Below are positions 25,242 through 37,112 of a DNA stretch of 64,000 nt, in pieces (the first letter of the stretch is position 1; the number at the start of each line of letters is the position of its first letter). The stretch comes from an uncultured delta proteobacterium (GTDB lineage Bacteria; Desulfobacterota; Syntrophia; Syntrophales; UBA8958). A model generated the notes under the pieces. The model worked only from the letters and a program-made list of their open reading frames with translations, did no database searches and was not told the DNA's origin. The DNA lies in assembly GCA_903885795.1 (NCBI GenBank), contig CAISJV010000056.1, positions 1 to 64,000 on the forward strand, read 5' to 3'. The translations under genes were made by a program, and so were the position numbers.

Positions 25242-26087
25242 ATGAGCCCCATCGTTCGTTTAGCCCCGGCCAAGGTTAACCTCTATCTGAAGGTAATCAG
25301 GAAGAGAGAGGACGGTTATCACGACCTTGCCACCCTGATGCAGCGGATCAGTCTCTATGATGAATTGATCTTCAAGCGGGCAAGCAAGGGGGGGGTCGTC
25401 CTCCATTGCCCCCATACAAACCTTCCCGAAGACAGTAGCAACATCGTGTACCGGGCAGCCGCCATTTTTCTCCGGAAAGTGCCCTTTCCGTATGGCATCG
25501 ACATTACCATCAATAAATCCATCCCTGTTGCCGCCGGACTTGGCGGCGGCAGTTCCAACGCTGCAACTACCCTCATGACCCTCAATGAACTTGCAGGACA
25601 TCCGTTAAGCAGAACGGCCTTGATGGAAATGGGCGCTTCCTTGGGCGCCGATGTGCCCTTTTTCATTCTTGAACAAACCGCCTGGGCTTTTGGCATCGGT
25701 GATAGCCTGGAGGCTGTATCCGAGGCGCCACATCTTTTTTTTCTGCTGGTCAATCCTGGTTTCGAACTTTCCACCCGGGATATTTATGAAGGTTTGAATT
25801 TAAGATTGACAAAAGAGACAATCCATTATAGCATCCCTCGATTTTTTGAACGCCATGATGTCATCATGGAGCTGCATAACGACTTGGAGAAGGTTTCCAT
25901 CAATCTTCATCCCGTCTTGGAAGAAATCAAGACGCTTCTCTTAAGTCATGGCGCATCGGGCGCCTTGATGTCAGGCAGCGGTCCTACAGTCTTCGGTGTC
26001 TTTGACAGCGAAGAGATGGCCATAAAAACGGAACAATCATTGAAGGGATACGGGACCTGGTCTCTTTTTCGTGCCCACTCCATATAG
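25242..26087 (+). CDS. ispE: 4-diphosphocytidyl-2-C-methyl-D-erythritol kinase
   Basis: A 281-residue GHMP kinase of the non-mevalonate isoprenoid pathway. The N-terminus LAPAKVNLYLKVIRKREDGYH and the ATP-binding PVAAGLGGGSSNAA are characteristic, followed by GADVPFFI and LMSGSGPTVFG. I chose the ATG at 25242, where the family similarity begins; the open frame extends upstream to 25167 inside the previous gene. The SD is weak, so coupling to DUF1844 is possible. Confidence 0.94.
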   Translation: MSPIVRLAPAKVNLYLKVIRKREDGYHDLATLMQRISLYDELIFKRASKGGVVLHCPHTNLPEDSSNIVYRAAAIFLRKVPFPYGIDITINKSIPVAAGLGGGSSNAATTLMTLNELAGHPLSRTALMEMGASLGADVPFFILEQTAWAFGIGDSLEAVSEAPHLFFLLVNPGFELSTRDIYEGLNLRLTKETIHYSIPRFFERHDVIMELHNDLEKVSINLHPVLEEIKTLLLSHGASGALMSGSGPTVFGVFDSEEMAIKTEQSLKGYGTWSLFRAHSI

Positions 26088-26161
26088 ATATTACCCCCGG
26101 CACGATCCTCTCGCTGTTTTTTCGTCATAACAAAGCGTTCTTTTCGGATCACGGACAATAA

Positions 26162-26236
26162 TGGGGCGTCGTCAAGCGGTAAGACACAAGAATTTGGATC
26201 TTGCACTCGGAGGTTCGAATCCTCCCGCCCCAGCCA
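26162..26236 (+). tRNA. tRNA-Gln (anticodon TTG)
   Basis: Acceptor TGGGGCG pairs with CGCCCCA; the anticodon stem CAAGA/TCTTG encloses ATTTGGA, giving anticodon TTG (Gln). The T-loop TTCGAAT is intact, the discriminator is G and the CCA is encoded. It lies between ispE and prs, on the same strand. Confidence 0.96.
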
Positions 26237-26269
26237 ATTTGTACAAGAGCGTGTCAAAAGAGGCCTCTA

Positions 26270-27211
26270 ATGCTTGAAAGAATTCGTATCTTTACGGGAA
26301 ATGCTACACCTGATTTAGCTGCTAAAATCACCAATAATCTTGGTGTCCCCCTCGGCAAGGCAAATGTTTCATTCTTCAGTGACGGAGAAACACGAGTAGA
26401 AATCAATGAAAACGTCCGGGGAATGGATGTCTTTATCATCCAGTCGACCTGTCCGCCGGTAAGTGTCACGCTCATGGAGCTCCTCATCATGATTGATGCC
26501 ATGAAAAGGGCTTCGGCGTACCGAATTACAGCGGTCATTCCCTATTACGGCTATGCCCGTCAGGACAGGAAAGTCACGCCCAGAGCCCCGATTACAGCCA
26601 AACTCGTGGCTGACCTGATCGCCACGGCCGGGGCCAACCGGGTCCTTTCCATGGATCTTCATGCCGGTCAGATTCAAGGTTTTTTCAATATCCCTGTGGA
26701 TAACCTCTTTGCTACCCCCGTACTTCTCGATTATATCAAGGAAGATTATCGCACCAATACCGTGATCGTTTCTCCCGACACGGGGGGGGTCGTGCGGGCC
26801 CGGGCCTTTGCTACCCGCCTGGGCGTAAATCTTGCCATCATCGATAAGCGCCGGGAAGGCCCGAACGAAGCTCAGGTTATGAATATTATCGGTAATGTCG
26901 CAGGAAAAAAAGTTGTCGTTCTTGATGATCTCATCGACACAGCCGGTACCGTAGTTCAGGCAGCCAAAGCGCTGAAAGAGGCCGGGGCACTCGACGTATC
27001 CGTGTGCTGCACCCATCCGGTGCTCTCCGGACCCGCCATTGAACGTCTCGAAAGCTCAGACATCAAAGAAATTATCGTAACCGACACAATTCCCCTCCAC
27101 GACGGGGCGAAGGCCTGTAAACGCGTCAAGGTTCTTTCTGTTGCCGGTCTCCTCAGCGAGGCGGTAAGAAGGATTTATTATGATGATTCAGTCAGTTCAC
27201 TCTTTATTTAG
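26270..27211 (+). CDS. prs: Ribose-phosphate pyrophosphokinase
   Basis: A 313-residue PRPP synthetase. It makes PRPP from ribose 5-phosphate and ATP for nucleotide, His and Trp synthesis. Conserved features are YYGYARQDRK, DLHAGQIQGFF, VSPDTGG and the PRPP-binding VVVLDDLIDTAGT. I chose the ATG at 26270 (SD AAGAGG) because the longer frame includes the tRNA. It is followed 9 bp later by rplY. Confidence 0.97.
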   Translation: MLERIRIFTGNATPDLAAKITNNLGVPLGKANVSFFSDGETRVEINENVRGMDVFIIQSTCPPVSVTLMELLIMIDAMKRASAYRITAVIPYYGYARQDRKVTPRAPITAKLVADLIATAGANRVLSMDLHAGQIQGFFNIPVDNLFATPVLLDYIKEDYRTNTVIVSPDTGGVVRARAFATRLGVNLAIIDKRREGPNEAQVMNIIGNVAGKKVVVLDDLIDTAGTVVQAAKALKEAGALDVSVCCTHPVLSGPAIERLESSDIKEIIVTDTIPLHDGAKACKRVKVLSVAGLLSEAVRRIYYDDSVSSLFI

Positions 27212-27220
27212 GAGGCATGC

Positions 27221-27862
27221 ATGGAAACCATAGCATTAAGGGCGTCTGCCCGCAAGACATCAGGAAAAGGACCCGCCCGCCGTGCTCGTATGAGCGGACT
27301 GATCCCGGCCGTTTTTTACAATCCCAAAGCTGAATCGCTCACATTGACTGTCAGCGCCGCAGATATGAAAAACATCCTCAAGAAAAAGGACGAGAATATT
27401 TTTATCAACTTGCAGATCGAGGACGAGGGAAAGTCAACAGACAGGATGTCCATTATCAAAGATATCCAGCTAGATTGCCTTACGGGGCAGATTATTCATA
27501 TTGATTTTTATGAAATCAACATGGATCACAAATTGACTGTCGATGTTCCCTTGCATTTCGAGGGTGGTCAGGAGGTTGTCAAACAAGGCGGTGAATTGCA
27601 GATCATGAAAAGGGAAGTGTCCATCTCCTGCCTGCCTTCGATACTGCCTGATCATATTGCCGTGGACGTCAGCGGGCTGAAGGTCGGCGAGGCATTACGG
27701 GTCAGGGATCTGCCCCTTACAGAAGGCATGACTATACTCGAATCAGAAGATGCAATCCTGGCCATGGTCTCCGTAACCAGGGAGGAAACTAAACCGGAAG
27801 CTGAAGAAGAAATAGTAAAAGAACCCGAAGCCTTGAAACAGAAGGCTAAGGCTAAAGAATAA
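27221..27862 (+). CDS. rplY: 50S ribosomal protein L25 (Ctc/TL5 long form)
   Basis: A 213-residue L25. The 5S rRNA-binding N-terminal domain (residues 1-95, SARKTSGKGPARRARMSGLIPAV region) is followed by the C-terminal TL5/Ctc domain. A charged Glu/Lys tail closes the protein. It binds 5S rRNA in the 50S subunit. The prs-rplY-pth order is common in bacteria. Confidence 0.95.
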   Translation: METIALRASARKTSGKGPARRARMSGLIPAVFYNPKAESLTLTVSAADMKNILKKKDENIFINLQIEDEGKSTDRMSIIKDIQLDCLTGQIIHIDFYEINMDHKLTVDVPLHFEGGQEVVKQGGELQIMKREVSISCLPSILPDHIAVDVSGLKVGEALRVRDLPLTEGMTILESEDAILAMVSVTREETKPEAEEEIVKEPEALKQKAKAKE

Positions 27863-27908
27863 GAGGGGAGAAACGAACAATCTGCGGAGTCGCCAGGGAT
27901 AAAACAGA

Positions 27909-28501
27909 ATGGTCTTGATAGTTGGACTTGGCAATCCCGGCAGGATTTTTGAAAAAGGGCGCCACAACGCAGGTTTCATGGTTGTTGATCGTCTGGCTTT
28001 GGATCTTCAGATTTCCGTAGAGCAGAAAAAGTTTAGTGCCCTCTCCGGTAGAGGACAAATTAACGATACTCAGGTCATATTCGTCAAACCGCAGTCATAC
28101 ATGAACCTGAGTGGGGAGTCGGTACGCAGGTTCTTTGACTTTTATAAGATGGAAAGACCCGAAGACGTCATAGTCGTCCATGATGACCTCGACCTTTCTT
28201 TCTCCGTCATACGGCTGAAAGCAGGCGGTGGTCATGGAGGGCATAAGGGGCTGTTATCGATCGTTCAACATCTGGGGAGCCCGGACTTTCTGAGAGTGCG
28301 CATAGGCATAGGAAAGCCGGACGACAAGGAAATGACCGAGCGACACGTCCTCGAACCCTTCTCCAGAGAGGAGGTGAAACGCTTGACCGGGGTTGTTACT
28401 ACAGCCGGATTAGCGGTCAGTGAAATAGTTTCATCAGGGATTCAGGCGGCTATGAACAAATATAACGGTAGTACTATAAATAATTTATCTGAGGAGGTTT
28501 A

Positions 28502-28502
<1 letters not shown>
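27909..28502 (+). CDS. pth: Peptidyl-tRNA hydrolase
   Basis: A 197-residue Pth. GLGNPG, GRHNAGF (catalytic His), VHDDLDL and GGGHGGHKGL are all present. It rescues stalled peptidyl-tRNA in the cytoplasm. Its stop shares a base with the start of hppA (TAATG). Confidence 0.96.
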
Positions 28503-30949
<2,447 letters not shown>

Positions 30950-30982
30950 AACCTTCCTGAATTAATCAGGAAATAACAATTC

Positions 30983-31015
30983 AAAGGCGCCTCCTTAACG
31001 GGAGGCGCCTTTTTT
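30983..31015 (+). terminator. Rho-independent terminator after hppA
   Basis: AAAGGCGCCTCC pairs with GGAGGCGCCTTT around the loop TTAACG and is followed by a run of T. It ends the prs-rplY-pth-hppA transcript. Confidence 0.93.
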
Positions 31016-31020
31016 GCCAC

Positions 31021-31405
31021 TTAGCCTTTTTCCACCAGGAAAGCGCAGCGGGTAGACTCTTGCCGTGCATCTTGCACATGGGCCGTGTCCGCGATCAGGT
31101 TAGCCTCCACCTGTTTCAACATCTCTTCATAGATGCGTCAGTCCAGCTTGAACAAAGCATCACCTCGTTTCAGATCCTGACTCTCTTTGAAATAGGCTTG
31201 GGTAGTCTGCCCCGTGATCTGGGTTTTTACCGAGATGGTCTGATAGGGCTCGACAGCGCTGATCGCCTCGGCCTGTATGGGGAATAGTTTTCTGGATAGC
31301 TGCAGCCACGGTGACCGGAACGGGATGTTTTGCAGGGGGTTATTTTGGCGATAAGCAGGCAAAAAGGAAGATCAAAAGCGCGACCACCAAGATCAGTCCT
31401 CTCAT
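31021..31405 (-). pseudogene. Decayed RND efflux adaptor (HlyD/MFP family)
   Basis: On the minus strand a lipoprotein-like start (MRGLILVVALLIFLFAC) is followed by an in-frame TAA, a frameshift and another stop. Between them the adaptor family pattern is visible (EPYQTISVKTQITGQ, FKESQDLKRGDALFKLD). It ends at CAFLVEKG, which aligns with RYAFLLGKG of the intact adaptor encoded at 35777-37003. It is therefore a broken paralogue. The C-terminal two thirds are missing. Confidence 0.82.
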
Positions 31406-31449
31406 AACAGAAGTTCTAGGTAGCGTAGATCTCCACCCCGCTATTTCTA

Positions 31450-31563
31450 TCAAGGCCTTCTTTTTGGCTGCTTATCAACCTTGTTTTTTGATTTTTGTTT
31501 CTCTTTTTCGGCGTTCTGTTTCTGACCCTTTTCCTTGTCTTTCTTGCCGCCTTTGTCTCCCAT
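31450..31563 (-). CDS. Tiny Lys/Gln-rich protein
   Basis: A 37-residue protein (MGDKGGKKDKEKGQKQ..., ending DKQPKRRP) with SD GGAGAG before the ATG. About half of it is Lys or Arg; the rest is Gln, Asn and Glu. It is fully disordered and could bind nucleic acid or be a small stress protein. I recall similar small proteins in related delta-lineage genomes, but the function is unknown. The 31564-31719 gap to the patatin gene shows no other gene. Confidence 0.62.
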   Translation of the reverse strand: MGDKGGKKDKEKGQKQNAEKEKQKSKNKVDKQPKRRP

Positions 31564-31719
31564 TATGTCTCTCCTCTTTTTTATTTTCCAAAGCATCTTT
31601 TTCTGTCAGCGTGGTTTCTGATGTAGCCATAGTACACTCATCATTGTCGATTGCAACCTTGCATACTTTTCAAAAACAGTCAATTACCGCTTTCATAACA
31701 ATTTTTCCCATAGATCCTG

Positions 31720-32637
31720 TCAGGGCAACCGGCCTTCCTGCCTTAGTTTCGACAATACCTGTTGGATGGCGGGCATAGCAGCAAGGGCGGCCTTCTCCCC
31801 TTCCATTATGGCCTCATGCCGTCTGGACAAATCCGCCCCGCTTATAAACCCTACATTGGGCCGAATCACTATATCAGCCTTACTTAAATGACTTACCGCA
31901 ATACGATTATGCATGATGTCGATAGCTTTGAGAATTGTATCTATGGTGCCCTGCGGCGCCGTCGGGCTCACGCCACCGGAGATATCCACGGCGATGATCA
32001 CATCCGCTCCAATTCTCTTCGCCGCTTCCACGGCTACGGGAGCCACGACGCCACCATCAACATAGACTGCATTCCCGAACTTGGGCGGCTGAAATACCCC
32101 CGGGACGGAGCAGCTCGCACGCACGGCCATCCCGGCGTTACCCTGACCGAAAACAGTCTCCTCGCCCGTCTGGATATTCGTTGCCACAGCATGGAAGGGA
32201 ATCCGGAACTTTTCAATGGGGGCGCCTCGGACCGCTTTGTTGACGTATTGTTGGAGCTTCTCCCCTTTCAGAAATCCATTATCGGGCAGTGTCAGATCGA
32301 CAATATCATCCTTGTCGAGGACCATGGCGATACTCTGGAGCTGATAGGCCGTGTATCCATATGCGTAGAGGCTGCCGACAAAGCTCCCGGCGCTGGTGCC
32401 GACGATCATGTGAATGGGAACCTTCTGGGCTTCAAGAACCTTCAGGACGCCAATGTGGGCAAACCCCTTGGCAGCACCGGCGCCCAGGACAACGGCGATT
32501 TTCACCGGTTGCAACGGAGGGGGAATGGCCTTCGGCAGGCAGCCGGCAACAAGCATGGTCAGGCAAAGGATGGCCGTCCAGCGAATTATATGGTATTGTG
32601 GAAGCATTATTTTCATCAATAAAGCAGTTGTCCGCAT
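31720..32637 (-). CDS. Patatin-like phospholipase lipoprotein
   Basis: A 305-residue serine hydrolase. A lipoprotein signal peptide (ILCLTMLVAGC) is followed by the oxyanion motif GAGAAKGFAHIGVL, the nucleophile motif GTSAG (about residue 78-82) and the catalytic dyad DGG (VDGGVVAP). It would act in the periplasm on phospholipids or other esters. I chose the ATG at 32637; two later ATGs (32616 and 32607) are also possible. It lies 56 bp after the RND pump gene and may be cotranscribed. Confidence 0.87.
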   Translation of the reverse strand: MRTTALLMKIMLPQYHIIRWTAILCLTMLVAGCLPKAIPPPLQPVKIAVVLGAGAAKGFAHIGVLKVLEAQKVPIHMIVGTSAGSFVGSLYAYGYTAYQLQSIAMVLDKDDIVDLTLPDNGFLKGEKLQQYVNKAVRGAPIEKFRIPFHAVATNIQTGEETVFGQGNAGMAVRASCSVPGVFQPPKFGNAVYVDGGVVAPVAVEAAKRIGADVIIAVDISGGVSPTAPQGTIDTILKAIDIMHNRIAVSHLSKADIVIRPNVGFISGADLSRRHEAIMEGEKAALAAMPAIQQVLSKLRQEGRLP

Positions 32638-32693
32638 ATTCTTTATATCCCTTTTCCTTAGAATAATTACCTTGCATGTTGAACAAATCTTGT

Positions 32694-35600
32694 TCAGGCT
32701 GCCGGTGTTTTCAACTCTCTTCTCCTCGTTAGCCTCGTATTCAAATTGTCTATGTAGACATAAAAGACCGGCGTAATGTACATGGTCAAAAATTGTGAAA
32801 AGAAGAGCCCCCCGACTACGGCCACCCCCAGTGGTTGCCGCGACTCGCCGCCGGCTCCAATGCCGAGGGCGATGGGGAGGGTCCCGAAAAGGGCTGCCAT
32901 CGTTGTCATCATAATGGGTCGAAAACGGACGAGACAAGCATCGAGAATGGCTTCTTCCGCAGGTTTATTTTCATTGCGCTCCGCTTCCAGAGCAAAGTCG
33001 ATCATCATGATGCCGTTCTTCTTGACAAGGCCGACCAGTAGGATAATACCAACGAAGGCATAAAGGTCAAGCTCCATCCTAAAGATCCTCAGCGCCACGA
33101 GGGCACCGAAACCAGCCAGGGGCAAAGCGGACAGAATTGTAATCGGATGGAGATAGCTCTCGTAAAGTATTCCCAGGACAATATAGATCACAACGATGGT
33201 GACAAATAGGAGGAACCCCAATTTGGCAAAAGACGTTTCAAAGGCCTGCGCCGCCCCTTCAAAACTGCCGGAGATGCTGGTCGGGAGAACCTTATCCGCC
33301 AATTTTCTGATCTGTTCCGTGGCCGGGCCGATGGAATAGCCGGGTAGCAGATTGAAGGAAATGGTCGCAGCAGGACGCTGACCCTGGTGGTTTACCGACA
33401 GTGGTCCCAGGGTCTTTTTTATCGTGGCAACGGTGTTCAGGGGCACGAGTTTCCCCCGGTCGGATTTGATAAAGAGCAATTCCAGGATGTCGGGATAGGC
33501 GCTGAAAGATTCATCCAGCTCCAGATCAACGTCGTACTGGGTCGTCGCCGCGTAGATCGTGCTCACCCTACCGCCACTGAAGGCGTAAGTAAGGGCATTT
33601 TCGATCTGCTGGGCTGTCAGTCCCAACGCGGAGGCCTTATCCCGGTCAATGTTGATCTCCATTTTCAGGCTTCGGAAACTCAAATCACTGCTCACATCGG
33701 TTAGCCCCGGAATGGTCCTTACCCGTTGTTCGAAATCCTTGCCATACACATAAAGATTATCCAGATCTTCACTCTTCAGGGTATAACTATACAAGGCGTT
33801 TGACTCCTTCCCGCCAATCTCTATGGGGGGGGGATTCATGGGAAAGACCATCAGTCCGGGGATGACATTTACCTTGGGACGCAGTTCGTTGATGATCTGA
33901 TCAATGGAACGCTTGCGTTTCTTGCTGTCCACAGAGCGGGCAAAGATAAAACCCTTGTTGTTGTTGGGAACCGCTGCCACGGAAATGATGGCGTCCACAT
34001 CGGGATCATCGATGACGATCTTGTTGAGGACGTCCTGATGGGCAGCCATATCGGCATAGGAGACCGTATCGGAGGCCATGACGAAACAGATGAAGAAGTT
34101 CCGGTCTTCACTGGGGATGAAGCCTCCGGGGGATATTTTATAGACCCATACTGCTCCCGCCATGATTATGATGGTAAAGATCAGAGCTATCAAGCGGTAT
34201 TGCAATACCTTGCGGAGGCTCTTTTCATAGAAGGCCAGCATAGCGTTGAAGACCCGTTCGGAGTATTCATACAATCTGCCATGTTTGCCGGCAGCACGAT
34301 TCATCAGAAAACGACTGGCCATCATCGGTGTCAGGGTAAGGGAGACGAACCCGGAAATAAGGATGGCCGCGGCGATGCTCACGGAAAACTCCCGCAGAAT
34401 CCGGCCCACGATACCGCCCATGAAGAGGACGGGGATAAAGACGACGACGAGGGAAATCGTCATGGATAGGATAGTAAAGCCGATCTCCTGAGAGCCGCGG
34501 ATGGAAGCCGTCATGGCATCCTCGCCCATCTCCATGCGGCGGATGATGTTTTCCAGCATGACGATGGCGTCGTCCACGACAAAACCGACGGACAGCACGA
34601 GGGCCATCAGGGAGAGGTTGTTGAGGCTGTAGCCGCAGAGGTACATGACGGCGAAGGTGGCAACCAGGGACAGGGGGACGGCGATACTGGTGATGATTGT
34701 CGGCCTGAATGAGCGCAAAAAGAGGAAGATGACAATTACGACCAGGACAACAGTCAATAATAGGGTAAACTGGACGTCCTTGATAGAACTTCTGATAAAG
34801 TCTGTCTGATCAAAGAGGAGACGAACCTCAATACCCTGGGGAATCTCCCCCTGCAGTTTAGGCATAATTTTCTTGACCTGCCGGGCCACGTCCACGGCAT
34901 TGGCTCCCGGCTGCTTCCTGATGGCAAAGACAACTGTCTTCTGGGACATCTCGTCGTTTACATACCAGACCGTCGCCCGCTTGCTGTCCACACTATCAAT
35001 ACTTTTCCCCACATCCTGAACGCGGACCGGATAGCCTTTCTGATAGGCGATAATCAACGAATTATAGTCTTCGGCCTTTTTCAGTTGTCCCTGGGGATCG
35101 AGGGTGTAGGACTGATAAGGACCGTCCAGGCTGCCGCCGGGAATGTTGACGTTGGCCGCAGACAGTGCGGAGGCTACTTCATTGATTCCGATACCTTTGG
35201 TAGTAAGGCTGTGGGGATTGACCTGGATCCGGACGGCGTATTTCTTTCCGTATTTGATTACCTCGGAAACGCCCTGGATCGTAGAGAGGTTTGGAGCAAT
35301 AACGGAATCGACGTAGTTATAAGTCGTCGTATCCTTGACCGTCTCCCCGATCATGGCGTAGTACATGATCGGCCACTCAGCCGGATTGACCTTCTGGTAG
35401 GTGGGGGGCGCCGGCATCGTCGGCAGGACCCCCATCGACGCCGAGATCATGGAATTCACATCCTGTGCCGCCGCGTCGATATTGCGGTCCAGAGAAAATT
35501 GCATGGTAATGGATGTGGAACCCTGGGTGTTCGTGGAGGTCATGGATTCGAGACCCTGGATTGTGGAAAATTTCTTCTCCAGGGGGGTGGCAACAGTAGC

Positions 35601-35780
35601 GGCCATAACCTCCGGGCTGGCCCCGGGCAGGTTAGCGGAAACCTGGATCGTCGGATAGTCCATCTGGGGTAAGTCGTTAACGGGAAGATTGCGATAGCCG
35701 ATGATCCCAAAAAACAGGATGCTGATCATGACCAGGCTGGTCATGATGGGCCGACGGATCCAGAGAGCGGAGATGTTCAC
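32694..35780 (-). CDS. RND-family efflux pump inner-membrane protein (HAE1 type)
   Basis: A 1028-residue AcrB-like proton-driven exporter. Twelve helices surround two large periplasmic loops. The proton-relay Asp pair is in VLSVGFVVDDAIVML (about residue 405). The N-terminal RRPIMTSLVMISILFFG and motif PGASPEVMAATVATPLEKKF are typical. It exports drugs or lipophilic compounds. It is translationally coupled (ATGA) to the adaptor gene upstream. Confidence 0.94.
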   Translation of the reverse strand: MNISALWIRRPIMTSLVMISILFFGIIGYRNLPVNDLPQMDYPTIQVSANLPGASPEVMAATVATPLEKKFSTIQGLESMTSTNTQGSTSITMQFSLDRNIDAAAQDVNSMISASMGVLPTMPAPPTYQKVNPAEWPIMYYAMIGETVKDTTTYNYVDSVIAPNLSTIQGVSEVIKYGKKYAVRIQVNPHSLTTKGIGINEVASALSAANVNIPGGSLDGPYQSYTLDPQGQLKKAEDYNSLIIAYQKGYPVRVQDVGKSIDSVDSKRATVWYVNDEMSQKTVVFAIRKQPGANAVDVARQVKKIMPKLQGEIPQGIEVRLLFDQTDFIRSSIKDVQFTLLLTVVLVVIVIFLFLRSFRPTIITSIAVPLSLVATFAVMYLCGYSLNNLSLMALVLSVGFVVDDAIVMLENIIRRMEMGEDAMTASIRGSQEIGFTILSMTISLVVVFIPVLFMGGIVGRILREFSVSIAAAILISGFVSLTLTPMMASRFLMNRAAGKHGRLYEYSERVFNAMLAFYEKSLRKVLQYRLIALIFTIIIMAGAVWVYKISPGGFIPSEDRNFFICFVMASDTVSYADMAAHQDVLNKIVIDDPDVDAIISVAAVPNNNKGFIFARSVDSKKRKRSIDQIINELRPKVNVIPGLMVFPMNPPPIEIGGKESNALYSYTLKSEDLDNLYVYGKDFEQRVRTIPGLTDVSSDLSFRSLKMEINIDRDKASALGLTAQQIENALTYAFSGGRVSTIYAATTQYDVDLELDESFSAYPDILELLFIKSDRGKLVPLNTVATIKKTLGPLSVNHQGQRPAATISFNLLPGYSIGPATEQIRKLADKVLPTSISGSFEGAAQAFETSFAKLGFLLFVTIVVIYIVLGILYESYLHPITILSALPLAGFGALVALRIFRMELDLYAFVGIILLVGLVKKNGIMMIDFALEAERNENKPAEEAILDACLVRFRPIMMTTMAALFGTLPIALGIGAGGESRQPLGVAVVGGLFFSQFLTMYITPVFYVYIDNLNTRLTRRRELKTPAA

Positions 35781-37003
35781 TTGCCACTTCCCCCTGGTGC
35801 CGGTTTAGCATTGTTGTTTCCCTGGGTGGCCCCGAGGTTCTCCTTGATCTCCACTTTACCTCCCGGCCGCACCTTGAGGTGACCATCGGTAATTACGGTT
35901 TCTCCGGCAGACAAACCCTTGGCAATCACGGCCTCCTCGCCTATGGTACGATCAACGACGATAGGTCTGATATCTGCGGTCATATCCGGCTTGACGACAA
36001 AAACGAATTGCCCCTTATCGCCCTGCTGAACAGCCCGAAGGGGCGCTACGACGGCGCCTGGTTGCATCGTTAGATGGACTGAAACATTCACAAACTGTCC
36101 TGGCCAGAGGAATTTATCTACATTGGCAAACTCCGCCTTCAACGTGATCATGCCCGTACTGGTATCGATGGTATTATCAATAAAGACGAGCTGGCCGGCG
36201 GGAATCTCGCCGGTGAAGTTTTTCGTCGGACTGACCTTTACCTTAACCGATCCGCTCTTGACGTACTTGTGAATGTCCGCCAGATGCCTTTCGGCAACGG
36301 AAAACCGCACATAGACGGGAGTGATCTGATTGAGGGTGGTAAGCGAGGTTTCATTGATCCGGACAATGGTTCCGAGGTGGACGCCATAGGTGCTCGTACG
36401 GCCGTCGAAAGGGGCGGTGATGGAACAATAGGCCAGACTTAACCTCGCGTCTTCCACTTCTGCCCGATCTGATTTGACATTGGCGTTGTATAAGGCGGCT
36501 TCGGTGAGGTATTTATCCGCTTCCGATTTAGACACCGCACCTTTTCCCAAAAGAAAGGCATAACGTTTCGCCTCCTCATCGTTGAACTTTAGTTGAGCGA
36601 TATCTTTTGCCAATTTGGCCTCCGCCTGATGGAGCTTCTCCCGGTAGGCCGCGGAATCGATCGTAAAGAGGAGCTGGCCCCGGCGGACATCCTGACCTTC
36701 CCGAAAATGTATTTGGAGAAGTTGTCCGTTGACACGGGAATATATATTGATGGACTTTTGAGCCTCCACAGTACCAATAGCGGGAATCGCCAGGGGCATC
36801 TCTTTCTGCACCGTCTTGGCGGCAAGGACGGTCGCGGGTGGAAATCCTGGCGGCGGCGCCTCTTTGCCACATCCGGTAACGCCAATAATCAGAACCGCCA
36901 ACATAATGAGAGACAAGGGATAACGAATCCACAAGAGGCCCGCCGATTTTCCAGTCCTTTCAAGACCAGGATTGCTGATTAGATGAATGGTCAAATAATT
37001 CAA
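35777..37003 (-). CDS. RND efflux periplasmic adaptor (MFP)
   Basis: A 408-residue lipoprotein. The lipobox is GVTGC, followed by the barrel-sandwich motif (ALAIPAIGTVEAQKSINIYS and REGQDVRRGQLLFTID), an alpha hairpin and a beta-barrel domain. It links the RND pump to TolC. The open frame extends to 37216, but TTG at 37003 has GGAG 8 bases upstream and gives a normal leader. Start choice is uncertain. It is followed by the pump gene with ATGA overlap. Confidence 0.87.
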   Translation of the reverse strand: MNYLTIHLISNPGLERTGKSAGLLWIRYPLSLIMLAVLIIGVTGCGKEAPPPGFPPATVLAAKTVQKEMPLAIPAIGTVEAQKSINIYSRVNGQLLQIHFREGQDVRRGQLLFTIDSAAYREKLHQAEAKLAKDIAQLKFNDEEAKRYAFLLGKGAVSKSEADKYLTEAALYNANVKSDRAEVEDARLSLAYCSITAPFDGRTSTYGVHLGTIVRINETSLTTLNQITPVYVRFSVAERHLADIHKYVKSGSVKVKVSPTKNFTGEIPAGQLVFIDNTIDTSTGMITLKAEFANVDKFLWPGQFVNVSVHLTMQPGAVVAPLRAVQQGDKGQFVFVVKPDMTADIRPIVVDRTIGEEAVIAKGLSAGETVITDGHLKVRPGGKVEIKENLGATQGNNNAKPAPGGSGK

Positions 37004-37112
37004 AATGTTATCTCCAGTTCGTCTGTTTTCCTTATTCTCTAATGAAGCCCATACCCACCCTGACCAACCCCTTGAAGAGGAGTGAAATATTTCACCTATT
37101 GCCTTCTTTCTA

